The position numbers and the translations under genes were made by a program. A DNA stretch of 64,000 nucleotides from Achromobacter spanius. Its GTDB lineage: Bacteria; Pseudomonadota; Gammaproteobacteria; Burkholderiales; Burkholderiaceae_B. This document shows, piece after piece, positions 7,256-16,250 of this stretch (its first letter is position 1; each line of letters opens with the position of its first letter). The stretch lies in NCBI RefSeq assembly GCF_029637605.1, contig NZ_CP121261.1:3348001-3412000 (forward strand), written 5' to 3'. A model generated the notes under the pieces. That model did no database searches, had not been told where the DNA came from, and saw only the letters and a list, made by a program, of their open reading frames with translations.

Positions 7256-8175
7256 TTAGGTTCACGCGCCTGCGCCAGCCAGTCCAGCGCGGCCTGCACC
7301 GCGGGCATACGCGTGCCCTGCTGGCGATAGATGGCACCGATTGCGCCGAAATTTCCCTCGATGCGCAAAGGCAGAACATCCAGCGCGCCCCGGTCGCGGT
7401 AGAACTCCGCGATGGCGGTCGGCATGGCCGCGAGCCAATCACTATGGTCGATATGGGCCAACGTTGCCAGCAGCGAATTCGTATGCATGCGCGCCGGCGG
7501 CACCGGCAGGCCGGCCTGCTCGAACGCCCGCTCCAACCGTTCCCGCAACATGGTGCCCGGCAAGGGCAAGACCCACGAACGCCCCTGCAACTCGGGCAGA
7601 TGCAGGTCGCGCCCACCTGCCAGCGGATGACCTGGCGCGGATACGATGCAGATCGGTTCATCGTGCAGGCGCATCGCTTCGCATTCGGCCGGCAGCGGAC
7701 GTCCGCCCAGCCGGCCCAGAACGATATCCAACTCGTCCACGGAAAGCCTGTCCAGAAGGTTGTCCAGCACCCCCTCCACCAGCGTCACTTCCAAGGCGGG
7801 CATGCGTTGGCACAGCGCGGCTATCAGCCTCGGCGCCACCGTGACCGCTGCCGAGGGCAGCGTGCCCAGCCGCAGCAAGGCGCACCCACGTTCCTGCGCA
7901 GCCTGCAGCTCCGCCGCGACCCGCGCCGCCGAACCCAGAGTGTGGCGGGCGTGCAGGATCATGATGGAACCGGCGGCGGTGGGCTGAGTGCCATGGCTTG
8001 TGCGCTCGAACAGCGCATGGCCCACCTGCTCTTCCAACTGCGCCAGCGCCTTGGACGCCGCCGGCTGCGACATGTGCAGCCGATCCGCCGCGCGCCCCAG
8101 ATTGCGCTCCTCATCAAGGGCAATCATCAGTTCCGCATGGCGTGGTTTCAGATGCGTACCAAGGCGTACGGGCAT
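7234..8175 (-). CDS. LysR-family regulator with element-derived C-terminus
   Basis: 313 residues: an N-terminal helix-turn-helix (ERNLGRAADRLHMSQPAASK, then LEEQVGHALFERTSHGTQPT), then a LysR effector domain (LLRLGTLPSAAVTVAPRLIA; WVLPLPGTMLRERLERAF). It is divergent from a Bug receptor and sulfatase and probably regulates them. The last six residues (VDVHST) and the stop are encoded within a transposon terminal repeat, so the original C-terminus was replaced; the conserved core ends before this, and the protein may still function. The start at 8175 lies next to a LysR-like palindrome (8183-8198). Confidence 0.9.
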   Translation of the reverse strand: MPVRLGTHLKPRHAELMIALDEERNLGRAADRLHMSQPAASKALAQLEEQVGHALFERTSHGTQPTAAGSIMILHARHTLGSAARVAAELQAAQERGCALLRLGTLPSAAVTVAPRLIAALCQRMPALEVTLVEGVLDNLLDRLSVDELDIVLGRLGGRPLPAECEAMRLHDEPICIVSAPGHPLAGGRDLHLPELQGRSWVLPLPGTMLRERLERAFEQAGLPVPPARMHTNSLLATLAHIDHSDWLAAMPTAIAEFYRDRGALDVLPLRIEGNFGAIGAIYRQQGTRMPAVQAALDWLAQAREPNVDVHST

Positions 8176-8182
8176 GGCATGG

Positions 8183-8198
8183 ATAACTGAATGGTTAT
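8183..8198. promoter_or_regulatory. Candidate LysR-binding palindrome
   Basis: ATAAC-N6-GTTAT, a perfect 5-bp inverted repeat resembling the T-N11-A class of LysR boxes, begins 7 bp upstream of the LysR start and about 100 bp before the divergent Bug gene. The position suits autoregulation. Confidence 0.4.
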
Positions 8199-8290
8199 GG
8201 TTCGGTGAGTTTATTTCATTTCCCAGGCATGAACGCCCCGCCCATACTTTGCAGGCCGCGTTCCATGCGCGGCGTGGATGGAGACAGACA

Positions 8291-9250
8291 ATGAAAAAGA
8301 CACTGGCCGTGATGGCGGCCTGTACCGCCTTGGCGTCGTCGGGCGCGTACGCCGCGGATGCCTATCCGGCCCGGCCCGTGCAGGTCGTGGTTCCGTTCTC
8401 GCCGGGCGGCGCGGTGGACGTGCTGACACGGCAGTTGGCACAGCGCCTGCAGGCCCGGGGCTACACGATGGTCATCGAGAACAAGCCCGGCGCCGGCGGC
8501 AATATTGCCGCCAGCCTGGTGGCGCGCGCCAATCCCGACGGCTATACCTTGCTTATGGGAACCACCAACACCCATGGCATCAACAGCGCCTTGTACCCCA
8601 ACATGCCGTACGACCCGGTCAAGGATTTTGCGCCCATCGGCATGGTGGCTGAAAACGTGGTGGTGCTGCTTGCAAACCAGAGCTTTCCGGCGAAGAACCT
8701 GTCTGACGCAGTGACTGTGCTGAAGCAGAATCCCGGCAAGTACACCTACGCCTCGCCTGGCGTAGGCACCGTGCATCAGCTTGCCATGGAGCAGCTGAAG
8801 CACGCCGCCGGCCTGGACGTGGTGCACGCAGCATACAAGGGCGCCGGGCCAGCGATGAGCGACCTGGTGGCCGGCCACGTGCCGCTGATGATAGGCGGCA
8901 TTGCGCCGGCGCTGCCTTTCCTGTCCGATGGCCGAGTCCGGGTGCTTGGCGTTGCCAACCCCAAGCGCTATCCGGCCCTGCCCGATACGCCGCTGTTCTC
9001 AGAGGTGGCCCCCGGCGTGAGCGTGCAGTCGTGGATCGGCCTGTTCGCTCCGGCCGGAACACCGGCGCCGGTGATCGAGCGCCTGAGCGCCGATCTGCAA
9101 GCCGTGCTGCAGAATCCCGAATTTACCGCCGCGCTGCAGCCGCTGGGCATGGCTCCGCGTCCGATGACGCCGCAGGCGTTTGGCGACATGGTGCGCAACG
9201 ACATGCCCAAGTGGAATGCAGCGGTGAAAGCATCGGGAGCCACGCAATGA
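8291..9250 (+). CDS. Bug-family periplasmic solute receptor (TctC-like)
   Basis: 319 residues with a signal peptide cleaved after GAYAAD. The mature N-terminus YPARPVQVVVPFSPGGAVDV, the VIENKPGAGGNIAA loop and NPDGYTLLMGTTNTHGINSA are the classic Bug signatures. Bug proteins bind small carboxylates such as citrate, glutarate or nicotinate for tripartite tricarboxylate transporters or for signalling; no TctAB membrane genes are nearby, which is common for orphan Bug genes. The stop overlaps the start of the sulfatase gene (ATGA), so the receptor probably binds the sulfatase substrate or product. Confidence 0.93.
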   Translation: MKKTLAVMAACTALASSGAYAADAYPARPVQVVVPFSPGGAVDVLTRQLAQRLQARGYTMVIENKPGAGGNIAASLVARANPDGYTLLMGTTNTHGINSALYPNMPYDPVKDFAPIGMVAENVVVLLANQSFPAKNLSDAVTVLKQNPGKYTYASPGVGTVHQLAMEQLKHAAGLDVVHAAYKGAGPAMSDLVAGHVPLMIGGIAPALPFLSDGRVRVLGVANPKRYPALPDTPLFSEVAPGVSVQSWIGLFAPAGTPAPVIERLSADLQAVLQNPEFTAALQPLGMAPRPMTPQAFGDMVRNDMPKWNAAVKASGATQ

Positions 9251-10836
9251 AGCCCGACCGTCCCGTGAACTTTCTGCTGTTCATAACCGACCAGCATCGC
9301 GCCGACCACCTCGGCGCCTATGGCAATAGCGTCGTCGCGACACCCCATCTGGACCGCATGGCCGCCGACGGATGGCGCGCGGACAATATGCATGTGGCCA
9401 CCCCCATATGCATGCCGAACCGCGCCAGCCTGATGACAGGCCGCTACCCCTCCGCCCACGGCGCGCGCCACAATGGCATTGCGCTGTCGCTGCGCAGCAG
9501 GACCTTTGTGGACATGCTGGGCTCGGCGGGCTGGCGCACCGGCGTGGTGGGCAAGCTCCATCTGCAGAACATGACGGACATCCCGCCTTCCTGGCCCGTG
9601 CGCGCCGAGGATCGTCTTCCGCTGGAAGCGGTAGCGCCGGATGCCAGCGGGCGCTACGACCAGGAAAACCGGCGCTCCTGGCTGGAACGCGACGATTATG
9701 AGTTGAGCTATCCCTACTACGGATTCCAGCAAGCGGACCTGGTGGACGACCATAGCGATCAGCCCCACGGGCATTACCGCTATTGGCTGCGCCGCCATCA
9801 CCCGGAGGTGGAAGCGATGATCGGCTTTGAAGCCGCCATCGATACCCCGGAATATGAGCTGACCCGCATTCGCCAAGCCTGGCGGACCCGCGTTCCCGAG
9901 GAACTGTATCCCACGGCGTACATCGCGGATCGCACGATCGAAAAATTGCGCGAATACAGCCAAGGCGACAGCCCCTTCTTCCTGCAGTGTTCCTTTCCCG
10001 ACCCACATCACCCCTTTACGCCGCCGGGCCGCTACTGGGACATGTACAAGCCGGAGGACATGGAGTTGCCAGCGTCCTTTCACGCCGGGCATTCCATACC
10101 GCCGCATGTGGCATGGCTGCGCGACCAGTGCGACAGCGGCAAGGCCGTCAGGCACACTCCGGCGATCTTCGCCTGCAACGAGCGCGAAACGCGCGAAGCG
10201 CTGGCCTTGAACTATGGATCCATCGCCAATATCGACCACCATATCGGACGCGTGCTGGCGGCCCTTGAGCAAAGCGGCCAGGCGGAAAACACCGTGGTGA
10301 TCTTCACCAGCGACCACGGCGACTATCTGGGTGACCATCAACTGATGCTGAAAGGCCCGATTCACTACCGGGGCCTGACCCGGGTGCCGTTCATCTGGCG
10401 GGACGGCGCCGGCGCCACCGAGGGTTCCGCCAGCGATGCGCTGGTTAGCACGATCGACATCGCGCCCAGCATCCTGGCGCGCGCGGGCGTCCAGCCCTAC
10501 AACGGCATGCAGGGGCACGATCTTGCGGCGGTCATGTCGGGCCAGACCACCGGCGTGCGCGATGCGCTGATGATCGAGGAGGAAGGCCAGCGCGTCATCC
10601 TGGGTTTCGACCGCCGCATTCGCTGCCGCACGCTCCTGGCGAAAAACCACCGGCTGACGATATACGACGGCGCAGACTGGGGAGAGCTATACGACCTGCG
10701 TCAGGACCCGCACGAGCTGCAAAACCTCTGGGACACGGCGCAGAGTGCGCAGGTTCGCGCACGCCTGCTGGAGCAGTTGTCTCGGGCCATGCTGTCCCAC
10801 ATCGACACCAGCCCCTACCCTACGGCGTTGGCGTAG
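9247..10836 (+). CDS. Sulfatase / alkaline-phosphatase-superfamily hydrolase
   Basis: 529 residues. The N-terminus NFLLFITDQHRADHLGAYGN supplies the metal-binding Asp, and CMPNRASLMTGRYPSAHG carries the C-x-P-x-R motif (Cys55, Arg59) in which Cys is oxidised to formylglycine. The fourth position is Asn instead of the usual Ser. IFTSDHGDYLGDHQLM later provides the second metal site. No signal peptide is present, so the enzyme is cytoplasmic, like bacterial choline sulfatases and phosphonate monoester hydrolases of this superfamily. It hydrolyses a sulfate ester or phospho/phosphonate ester; the exact substrate cannot be read from sequence. It is translationally coupled to the preceding Bug receptor. 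Confidence 0.85.
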   Translation: MKPDRPVNFLLFITDQHRADHLGAYGNSVVATPHLDRMAADGWRADNMHVATPICMPNRASLMTGRYPSAHGARHNGIALSLRSRTFVDMLGSAGWRTGVVGKLHLQNMTDIPPSWPVRAEDRLPLEAVAPDASGRYDQENRRSWLERDDYELSYPYYGFQQADLVDDHSDQPHGHYRYWLRRHHPEVEAMIGFEAAIDTPEYELTRIRQAWRTRVPEELYPTAYIADRTIEKLREYSQGDSPFFLQCSFPDPHHPFTPPGRYWDMYKPEDMELPASFHAGHSIPPHVAWLRDQCDSGKAVRHTPAIFACNERETREALALNYGSIANIDHHIGRVLAALEQSGQAENTVVIFTSDHGDYLGDHQLMLKGPIHYRGLTRVPFIWRDGAGATEGSASDALVSTIDIAPSILARAGVQPYNGMQGHDLAAVMSGQTTGVRDALMIEEEGQRVILGFDRRIRCRTLLAKNHRLTIYDGADWGELYDLRQDPHELQNLWDTAQSAQVRARLLEQLSRAMLSHIDTSPYPTALA

Positions 10837-11284
10837 CCGATACGCTGTCATTGAGGAGGCTTCGGCTAGGCTCGCAAGCCCTCTGTCGAAGTTCATTTAT
10901 CTTCGAAGCCGATCTCCATTTAATTTAAAGACTTAGCGAAATTTGGTTCATCCACTTTGGCCAAAATGGTTCATTGAACTTGGTATTTTCTCGGAAAAAG
11001 TTCATTGAAGTTGGAACTGTCGCTACGCCATGCCCGTCGGGCATGTTCCTGTTGTGCGTGAATGGCCGCGCGCAGGCCTGGACAGATCTACATGGCACCA
11101 GACTGGAGTGGAGATGACCGGCCATCACCCAAGCGATTTCACTTGAACGCCTGCACGATCACGTGACGCTCGCAGCTGTCCGGCGCGCAGGCATTGACAC
11201 GCCGTGCTCCTTGTAAAGACAAGCATTTGGACGCCGAGCGTACCGCGTTCGCGTGCCTGTTTTCATACCCGCCAGAGTTCCCCG
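10837..11284. other. Intergenic region holding an IS end relic and a palindrome
   Basis: No gene was recognised. It holds the left-type IS end described at 10884-11014 and, just after it, CATGCCCG-T-CGGGCATG at 11029-11045, a perfect 8-bp inverted repeat that could act as a terminator stem. From 11046 to 11284 nothing further is visible; the right edge is the 3' end of the convergent Bug gene. Confidence 0.5.
10884..11014 (+). mobile_element. Solo terminal repeat of an IS21-like element (left-type end)
   Basis: The tip TGTCGAAGTTCATTTATCTT matches the reverse-complemented tip of the end at 32371 at 17 of 20 bases. Further in are three copies of the 16-bp unit at 10945-10960, 10968-10983 and 10999-11014, the second being GGTTCATTGAACTTGG. 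Tip and units are in the orientation of an element extending rightwards. Multiple internal transposase-binding repeats at each end are characteristic of the IS21 family. No istA or istB gene follows. Confidence 0.6.
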
Positions 11285-12259
11285 TTACTCGGGCTGGATG
11301 CCAGCCTGCTTCACTTTGTCTCCCCAGACTTTTTGCTGCTGAGCCACGAAAGGAGCAAAGGCCGAGGCCGGCGCGGGCGTAGGCTCCGCGCCCATTTGCG
11401 TCAGCTTCAGCTTGATCTCGTCGGATGAGACGATGCGGTAGAGCTCGTTGGCCAGCCGCTTGGCGATGGGTTCGGGCAGCTTGGCCGGGCCGAAGATACC
11501 AACCCACGCGGCCAAGTCGAAGCCTGGCTGCCCCAACGCCTCGGACACGCTAGGCAGATTGGGCGCCAGCGCGCTACGCTTTTCCGTCGAGACGGCCAAC
11601 GCCTTCAGCGTGCCCGCCTGGATGTGCGCAGCGGCGGAAGCTAGATCCACGAACATGAAGGTTGCACGCCCTCCGATAATGTCGGTCATGGCCTGCGGCG
11701 TGCTCTTGTACGGAATAGCCGCCGCGCCGAGTCCGGTCATCTTGTCAAATGAAGCGGCGGAAATCTGCCCGGTGCTGTTGCCATAGGCGTAGTTCAAGCT
11801 GCCCGGGTTGGCCTTGCCGTAGGCCAGCAGGTCTTGGACGTTCTGGATGGGCAGCTTGGCGCTGACGGCCAGCACGAACGGAAAATTGCACACCTGCACG
11901 AGCGGCGTGAAATCCTTGATTGGGTCGTAGCGCAGGTTCTTATAGAGGTAAGGGTTGGACGAATGGGTGGTGTTGGTGGCCAGCATAATGGTGTAGCCGT
12001 CGGGTTGAGCGCGCGCGACAAGATCGGCCGCCACCTGCCCTGAGGCACCGGGCCGGTTCTCTACGATGACAACCTGGCCCAGCGCCGCCTGCAGACGTTC
12101 GCCGATCAGGCGCGCGACGATGTCGCTGGCGCTACCCGCGCCAAACGCCGTAATCAGTTTCACCGGCTGCGACGGATAATCCGCCGCTCGCGCGGCGCTG
12201 GCCAAGCCCACAGCCAGCGCCGCGGCCGCGCATAGCGGCGTCAAGATGGAACGCAACAT
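11285..12259 (-). CDS. Bug-family periplasmic solute receptor
   Basis: 324 residues. A signal peptide ends at SAARAAD. The mature protein begins YPSQPVKLITAFGAGSASDI and contains VVIVENRPGASGQVAADLVA and QPDGYTIMLATNTTHSSNPY, the Bug hallmarks. It is the last gene of a minus-strand cluster of acyl-CoA enzymes starting at 17933 and lies 87 nt after the CitE-like gene. It most likely binds the organic acid that this cluster degrades. No membrane components of a tricarboxylate transporter are encoded here, so it must share them with another locus. Confidence 0.93.
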   Translation of the reverse strand: MLRSILTPLCAAAALAVGLASAARAADYPSQPVKLITAFGAGSASDIVARLIGERLQAALGQVVIVENRPGASGQVAADLVARAQPDGYTIMLATNTTHSSNPYLYKNLRYDPIKDFTPLVQVCNFPFVLAVSAKLPIQNVQDLLAYGKANPGSLNYAYGNSTGQISAASFDKMTGLGAAAIPYKSTPQAMTDIIGGRATFMFVDLASAAAHIQAGTLKALAVSTEKRSALAPNLPSVSEALGQPGFDLAAWVGIFGPAKLPEPIAKRLANELYRIVSSDEIKLKLTQMGAEPTPAPASAFAPFVAQQQKVWGDKVKQAGIQPE

Positions 12260-12346
12260 GTCTCTCTCCTTGGTTTGGCGCCGCCCTTGTGCCGGACGGT
12301 CGCGGGTAGGCCTTCCAGGCCTGTCGTGATAGATGCCGGAATGGTG

Positions 12347-13222
12347 TCAGCCGCCCGCCGGGACGCTGGCAAGAATGCGCATGGCCTGTTTCAGGTGTGG
12401 GCGGTCCAGCATTTCTCCGTCCAGTTGCAAGGTGCCCGTGCCCGGCGCGTCTTCGAAGGCCTGCACGATGCGCCGCGCCCGCTCCACGTCCGCGGGATCT
12501 GGCGTGAAGGCCTGGTTGATGATCGCGACCTGGTCCGGGTGGATGGCGATCTTCCCGGTAAAGCCTGCCCGGCGCGCCCGCGTGCTGTCTTGCCGCAAAC
12601 CATCGCCATCGCGGAAGTTGCCCCAAATTGTGTCGATGGCGGGCACCCCCGCCGCGTGCGCGCCCAGCAGGCATAACGACCGCGCCAGCTGATAAGTGAA
12701 GTCATACTCGCCGTCTTCACGGCGGTTGCTGGCGGCGCCCAGCACGGCGGCTAGGTCCTCCGCTCCCCAGGTCAGGCCGCGCAGCCGCGCGCTGCAATCG
12801 GCATAGCTGCCCAGATTGAACATCGCGCCGGCAATTTCGGTAGCCACCGGCATGATGCCTATGCCGCCGGCTCGCAAGCCCTCGCGCGCTTCCAGCGCGG
12901 TCAGATAGTGATCCAGCACGACGATGTCGCGGGCGCCCCGCCCCTTTGGCAACAGGATGGCGTCGGGCGCTGCGCGCGCGACCGCCGCCAGATCGTCCAG
13001 GGCCAATCCCGAATCCAGCGGGTTGATGCGCACCCACAGCTGCGGCCCGCTATCCGGGCGCGCGGCCAGGTACTCCCGCACCATGACACGCGCGGTCGGC
13101 AGGCGCGCGGCGTCCACCGCGTCTTCCAGGTCCAGTATCAGCGCGTCGGCGCCGCTGCCGAGTGCCTTCGCCAGCTTTCTTTCGCTGTCCCCCGGGACGA
13201 ACAACATCGATCTCAATGCCAT
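12347..13222 (-). CDS. CitE-like C-C lyase (HpcH/HpaI aldolase family)
   Basis: 291 residues from the ATG at 13222, preceded by GAGGAGC; an upstream in-frame ATG at 13333 runs inside the neighbouring gene and is rejected. MALRSMLFVPGDSERKLAKA and ADALILDLEDAVDAARLPTA, then LWVRINPLDSG, are signatures of citrate-lyase beta-subunit-like proteins. The C-terminal GFTGKIAIHPDQVAIINQAF is also diagnostic. Family members cleave citramalyl-CoA, malyl-CoA or HMG-CoA-type substrates, giving acetyl-CoA or an acyl-CoA plus an oxo acid. Co-occurrence with MaoC, acyl-CoA dehydrogenase and CoA-transferase genes supports a citramalyl-CoA-lyase-like role, but this is inference. Confidence 0.88.
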   Translation of the reverse strand: MALRSMLFVPGDSERKLAKALGSGADALILDLEDAVDAARLPTARVMVREYLAARPDSGPQLWVRINPLDSGLALDDLAAVARAAPDAILLPKGRGARDIVVLDHYLTALEAREGLRAGGIGIMPVATEIAGAMFNLGSYADCSARLRGLTWGAEDLAAVLGAASNRREDGEYDFTYQLARSLCLLGAHAAGVPAIDTIWGNFRDGDGLRQDSTRARRAGFTGKIAIHPDQVAIINQAFTPDPADVERARRIVQAFEDAPGTGTLQLDGEMLDRPHLKQAMRILASVPAGG

Positions 13223-13232
13223 GTCTTGCTCC

Positions 13233-14006
13233 TCAACGTCCTTGAAAATGGGGCGGCCGCCGCTGCGCGAACGCTTCGGTGCCTTCGGCCACATCCTGCG
13301 AGTCCTGCAACAGCCGCAGGAACAGTTGTTCAAGCCGCAGACCCGTCGCCAAGTCGGCGTCGCGGCTACGCAGTGCCAATTCTTTGGCGGCCTGCACGGC
13401 TAGCGGCGCATTGGCGGCCAGGCGGCGGGCATACGCCATTGCCGCGGGCAGCAGTTCGGCTTGCGGCACCACGCGGTTGACCAGCCCCCAGCGCAGCGCG
13501 GCGTCGGCGTCGAAAGCATCGCCCAGCAGCAGCATTTCCATGGCGATGGCGTGCGGCAGTTGCTGCGCCACGCGCTGCGTGCCACCGTTGGCGGGAAAGA
13601 CGCCACGCTGCACTTCCGTCAGCCCGAACGTCGCCGCGGGCACGCACACGCGCAGGTCCGTCGCCAGCAGCAGAGTCATGCCGCCGCCAAGGCAATGGCC
13701 GTTGACGGCGGCCACCACCGGCTTCCAGACCTCCAGCCCGCGGTTGAGCAACTGGCCTTGCTGCGTGTGCATCAGCGCCGCCAGGCTCGGCGGCGCACCG
13801 ACAAAGGACTTCAGGTCGGCGCCCGCGCAGAAGGTGCGTTCACCCGCCCCCGTGATGAGCGCGACGCGGATGGCGTCGTCGTCCCGCACGCGGCGCCACG
13901 CCTGCGACAGAGCGTCGTAATGCGCATGGTCCAACGCGTTGCTTTTCTCGGGGCGGTTAATGGTGATCCGCGCCACCCCGTCGGCTTCATGAAAATCGAT
14001 GGCCAT
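13233..14006 (-). CDS. Enoyl-CoA hydratase/isomerase family protein
   Basis: 257 residues from the ATG at 14006 (MAIDFHEADGVARITINRPE). The crotonase fold is clear: TFCAGADLKSFVG forms the first oxyanion-hole segment and VNGHCLGGGMTLLLATDLRV the second. AKELALRSRDADL and the C-terminal AFAQRRPPHFQGR close the domain. It probably hydrates or isomerises an unsaturated acyl-CoA made by the neighbouring dehydrogenase. Its start is one base from the stop of the preceding CoA-transferase gene, so the two are translationally coupled. Confidence 0.9.
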   Translation of the reverse strand: MAIDFHEADGVARITINRPEKSNALDHAHYDALSQAWRRVRDDDAIRVALITGAGERTFCAGADLKSFVGAPPSLAALMHTQQGQLLNRGLEVWKPVVAAVNGHCLGGGMTLLLATDLRVCVPAATFGLTEVQRGVFPANGGTQRVAQQLPHAIAMEMLLLGDAFDADAALRWGLVNRVVPQAELLPAAMAYARRLAANAPLAVQAAKELALRSRDADLATGLRLEQLFLRLLQDSQDVAEGTEAFAQRRPPHFQGR

Positions 14007-14007
14007 G

Positions 14008-15210
14008 TCAGTCAGCCTCCCCGGCGGCGACCTTGGGCTGGCGCGCCTGCAGGTAATGTGCAATGGCGGCTTCGTCATAGCCCAGCTCGGTAAGCACCTG
14101 GCGCGTGTGCTGGCCCACCGTAGGTGGCGGCGAAGACGGAATGGGCCGCTGACCGTCGAATCGCAGCGGCTGCGACACCACGTTCAATTCGCCGTGCGCG
14201 GATTCCTCAAAGCGGTAAATCATGTCACTTGCTGCCATGTGATCGTGCGTCAGCACCTCGCCCACGCCCTGGATCGGTGCGCAGGGTATGCCGGCGCGCG
14301 ACAGCCTTTCGATCCAGCCGTCGCGACTGTCTTCGCCCATGATCGCAGCGACGCGCTCCAGCACCTCGGGGCGATGGCCCACGCGATCGGCGTTGGTGGC
14401 GTAGCGCGGATCGTCGGCCAGTTCCGGCTGGCCGGCCTCGTTGCAGAAAGTGCGCCATAGCGTGTCGTTGGCCACGCCCAGCAGCAGCGGCCGATCATTG
14501 GCTTGAAACACTTGGTACGGGCACAGAGACTCATGCGCCGAGCCCCAACGGCAAGGCTCGGTGCCGCGCTCCCAATAGCTCTGCATGACGTAGCTCATAA
14601 AGCCGACCGAGGTGTCAAACAGCGAGGCCTCGACCTTGCAACCCTTGCCCGTGCGCAGCCGCCGCACCACCGCGGCCAGGATGCCGGTAGCCGCATGCAT
14701 GCCGGTGGCCTGGTCGATGGGGGAAATCGGGCTGCGGATGGCGGGCCCGCCTTGTTCGCCCGTAATCGACATCATGCCGCTGAAGGCCTGCAGGATGACG
14801 TCATAACCCTTGCCGCGATTCAGTGGCCCTTTGCTGCCAAAGCCGGAAATGCTGCAATAAACCACGTCCGGCCGCAGCGCGGCGGCAGAGGCGTAGTCGA
14901 TGCCCAGCCGGGTAGCCACGCCGGGGCCAAAGCTTTCCACGACGATGTCGGCCGTGGCGATGAGGCGCTGCGCGGCCTCGCGGCCTTGGGCGGACTTCAG
15001 GTCCAGCGCCACGCTGCGCTTGTTCCGGTTGACGCTTAAGAACACCGTGCCGTCTTCCTGCCGGAACGGCGGCCAGCGCCGCGTGTCGTCGCCTTGCAGC
15101 GGCTCCACCTTGATGACTTCGGCGCCCATATCGCCCAGGTACTGCGTGCACAGCGGCCCGGCAAGCACCTTTGAAAAATCCACCACCCGCAATCCTTGTA
15201 AGGCGTCCAT
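14008..15210 (-). CDS. CaiB/BaiF (family III) CoA-transferase
   Basis: 400 residues from the ATG at 15210, which has an excellent ribosome-binding site (GAGGAGG); a longer in-frame start at 15258 overlaps the upstream gene. MDALQGLRVVDFSKVLAGPL, AEVIKVEPLQGDD and NRNKRSVALDLK are hallmark segments, and the catalytic Asp is expected in SPIDQATGMHAATGI. It activates an organic acid by taking CoA from succinyl-CoA or a similar donor. As the only acid-activating enzyme in this cluster it probably starts the pathway after uptake by the Bug receptor. Confidence 0.92.
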   Translation of the reverse strand: MDALQGLRVVDFSKVLAGPLCTQYLGDMGAEVIKVEPLQGDDTRRWPPFRQEDGTVFLSVNRNKRSVALDLKSAQGREAAQRLIATADIVVESFGPGVATRLGIDYASAAALRPDVVYCSISGFGSKGPLNRGKGYDVILQAFSGMMSITGEQGGPAIRSPISPIDQATGMHAATGILAAVVRRLRTGKGCKVEASLFDTSVGFMSYVMQSYWERGTEPCRWGSAHESLCPYQVFQANDRPLLLGVANDTLWRTFCNEAGQPELADDPRYATNADRVGHRPEVLERVAAIMGEDSRDGWIERLSRAGIPCAPIQGVGEVLTHDHMAASDMIYRFEESAHGELNVVSQPLRFDGQRPIPSSPPPTVGQHTRQVLTELGYDEAAIAHYLQARQPKVAAGEAD

Positions 15211-15247
15211 CGTATCGACCTCCTCTATGGGCACGCGCCGCCTTGGC

Positions 15248-16180
15248 TCAAAAGGCAACGTTGGCGCCGCCCTTGGTTTGAATCATGGCCCGCGCCTCAT
15301 CGGGCGTGGCGATCTCGAACGACAGCTCTTCCAAGATTCGGCGAATCTTCGCGACTTGCTCGGCATTGGAGGTGGCCAACTTGCCACGGCCCGCATACAG
15401 GCTGTCTTCCAGGCCCACCCTGACGTTGCCGCCCAGCAGCGCGCTGGCGGTGACGAACGGCAACTGGTGACGGCCGGCGGCCAGCACCGACAGGTAGTAG
15501 TCGTCACCAAACAGGCGATCGGCAATGGTGCGCATGTGCAAGAGGTTGTCGTGGTCGGCACCGATGCCGCCCAGGATGCCGAAAATGCATTGCAAAAAAA
15601 ACGGCGGCTTGGCGAGCCCGCGGTCGACGAAATGCGCCAGGTTGTACAGATGCCCGACGTCGTAGCATTCGAATTCAAAGCGCGTGCCCACGTCCGAAAG
15701 CTCGCGCAGGCCGCGGTCGATCTGCGCAAAGGTGTTGGACAGGATGAAGTCGCGCGTCATCTCCAAATAAGGCTTCTCCCAATCGAACTTGAACTCGCTG
15801 ATGCGCTCGCCCGCTCCGGCAATGTTGAAGTTCAGCGACCCCATGTTCATCGATGCCACTTCCGGCTGTGCCCACTTGGCCGGGGCTAGCCGCTGGTCCA
15901 GCGACATACCCAGGCCGCCGCCCGTCGTGATGTTCAGAATGGCGTTGCTGCGCGCCTTGATTTCGGGCAGAAACTGCGCGAACAGCTTGGGGTCCTGATC
16001 CGGACGGCCGGTTTCGGGGTCGCGCGCATGCAGGTGCAGCATGGCGGCGCCCGCTGCGGCCGCGGCTACCGCGTCGTCAGCGATCTGCTTGGGTGTAATG
16101 GGTAGATACGGCGACATCGACGGGGTGTGGATCGAACCCGTGACGGCGCACGTGATGATGACTTTCGGGGATTTGCGCAT
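15248..16180 (-). CDS. Beta-keto acid cleavage enzyme (BKACE, formerly DUF849)
   Basis: 310 residues, usual length. KVIITCAVTGSIHTPSMSPY opens the barrel; AAMLHLHARDPETGRPDQD holds the metal-binding His-x-His and following Arg/Asp; NITTGGGLGMSLDQRLAPA and HQLPFVTASALLGGNVRVGLED-type segments complete the signature. BKACE enzymes use zinc to condense a beta-keto acid with acetyl-CoA, giving acetoacetate and a new acyl-CoA. Known members act in lysine fermentation and carnitine breakdown among others. The gene lies between an acyl-CoA dehydrogenase and a CoA-transferase in the same cluster, which points to a pathway passing through a beta-keto acid. Confidence 0.92.
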   Translation of the reverse strand: MRKSPKVIITCAVTGSIHTPSMSPYLPITPKQIADDAVAAAAAGAAMLHLHARDPETGRPDQDPKLFAQFLPEIKARSNAILNITTGGGLGMSLDQRLAPAKWAQPEVASMNMGSLNFNIAGAGERISEFKFDWEKPYLEMTRDFILSNTFAQIDRGLRELSDVGTRFEFECYDVGHLYNLAHFVDRGLAKPPFFLQCIFGILGGIGADHDNLLHMRTIADRLFGDDYYLSVLAAGRHQLPFVTASALLGGNVRVGLEDSLYAGRGKLATSNAEQVAKIRRILEELSFEIATPDEARAMIQTKGGANVAF

Positions 16181-16250
16181 GCCTGTCTCCTACAAAGTCG
16201 GGTCGTGGCGCCCGGGTGATTCCGCCCGGAAGCCGGATACGCAAGGCCGG

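Noticed and set aside
8968..10650. 560-residue open frame on the minus strand
   Set aside because: It lies entirely opposite the Bug and sulfatase genes, whose products carry clear family motifs; its translation shows no family signature and is a by-product of high GC.
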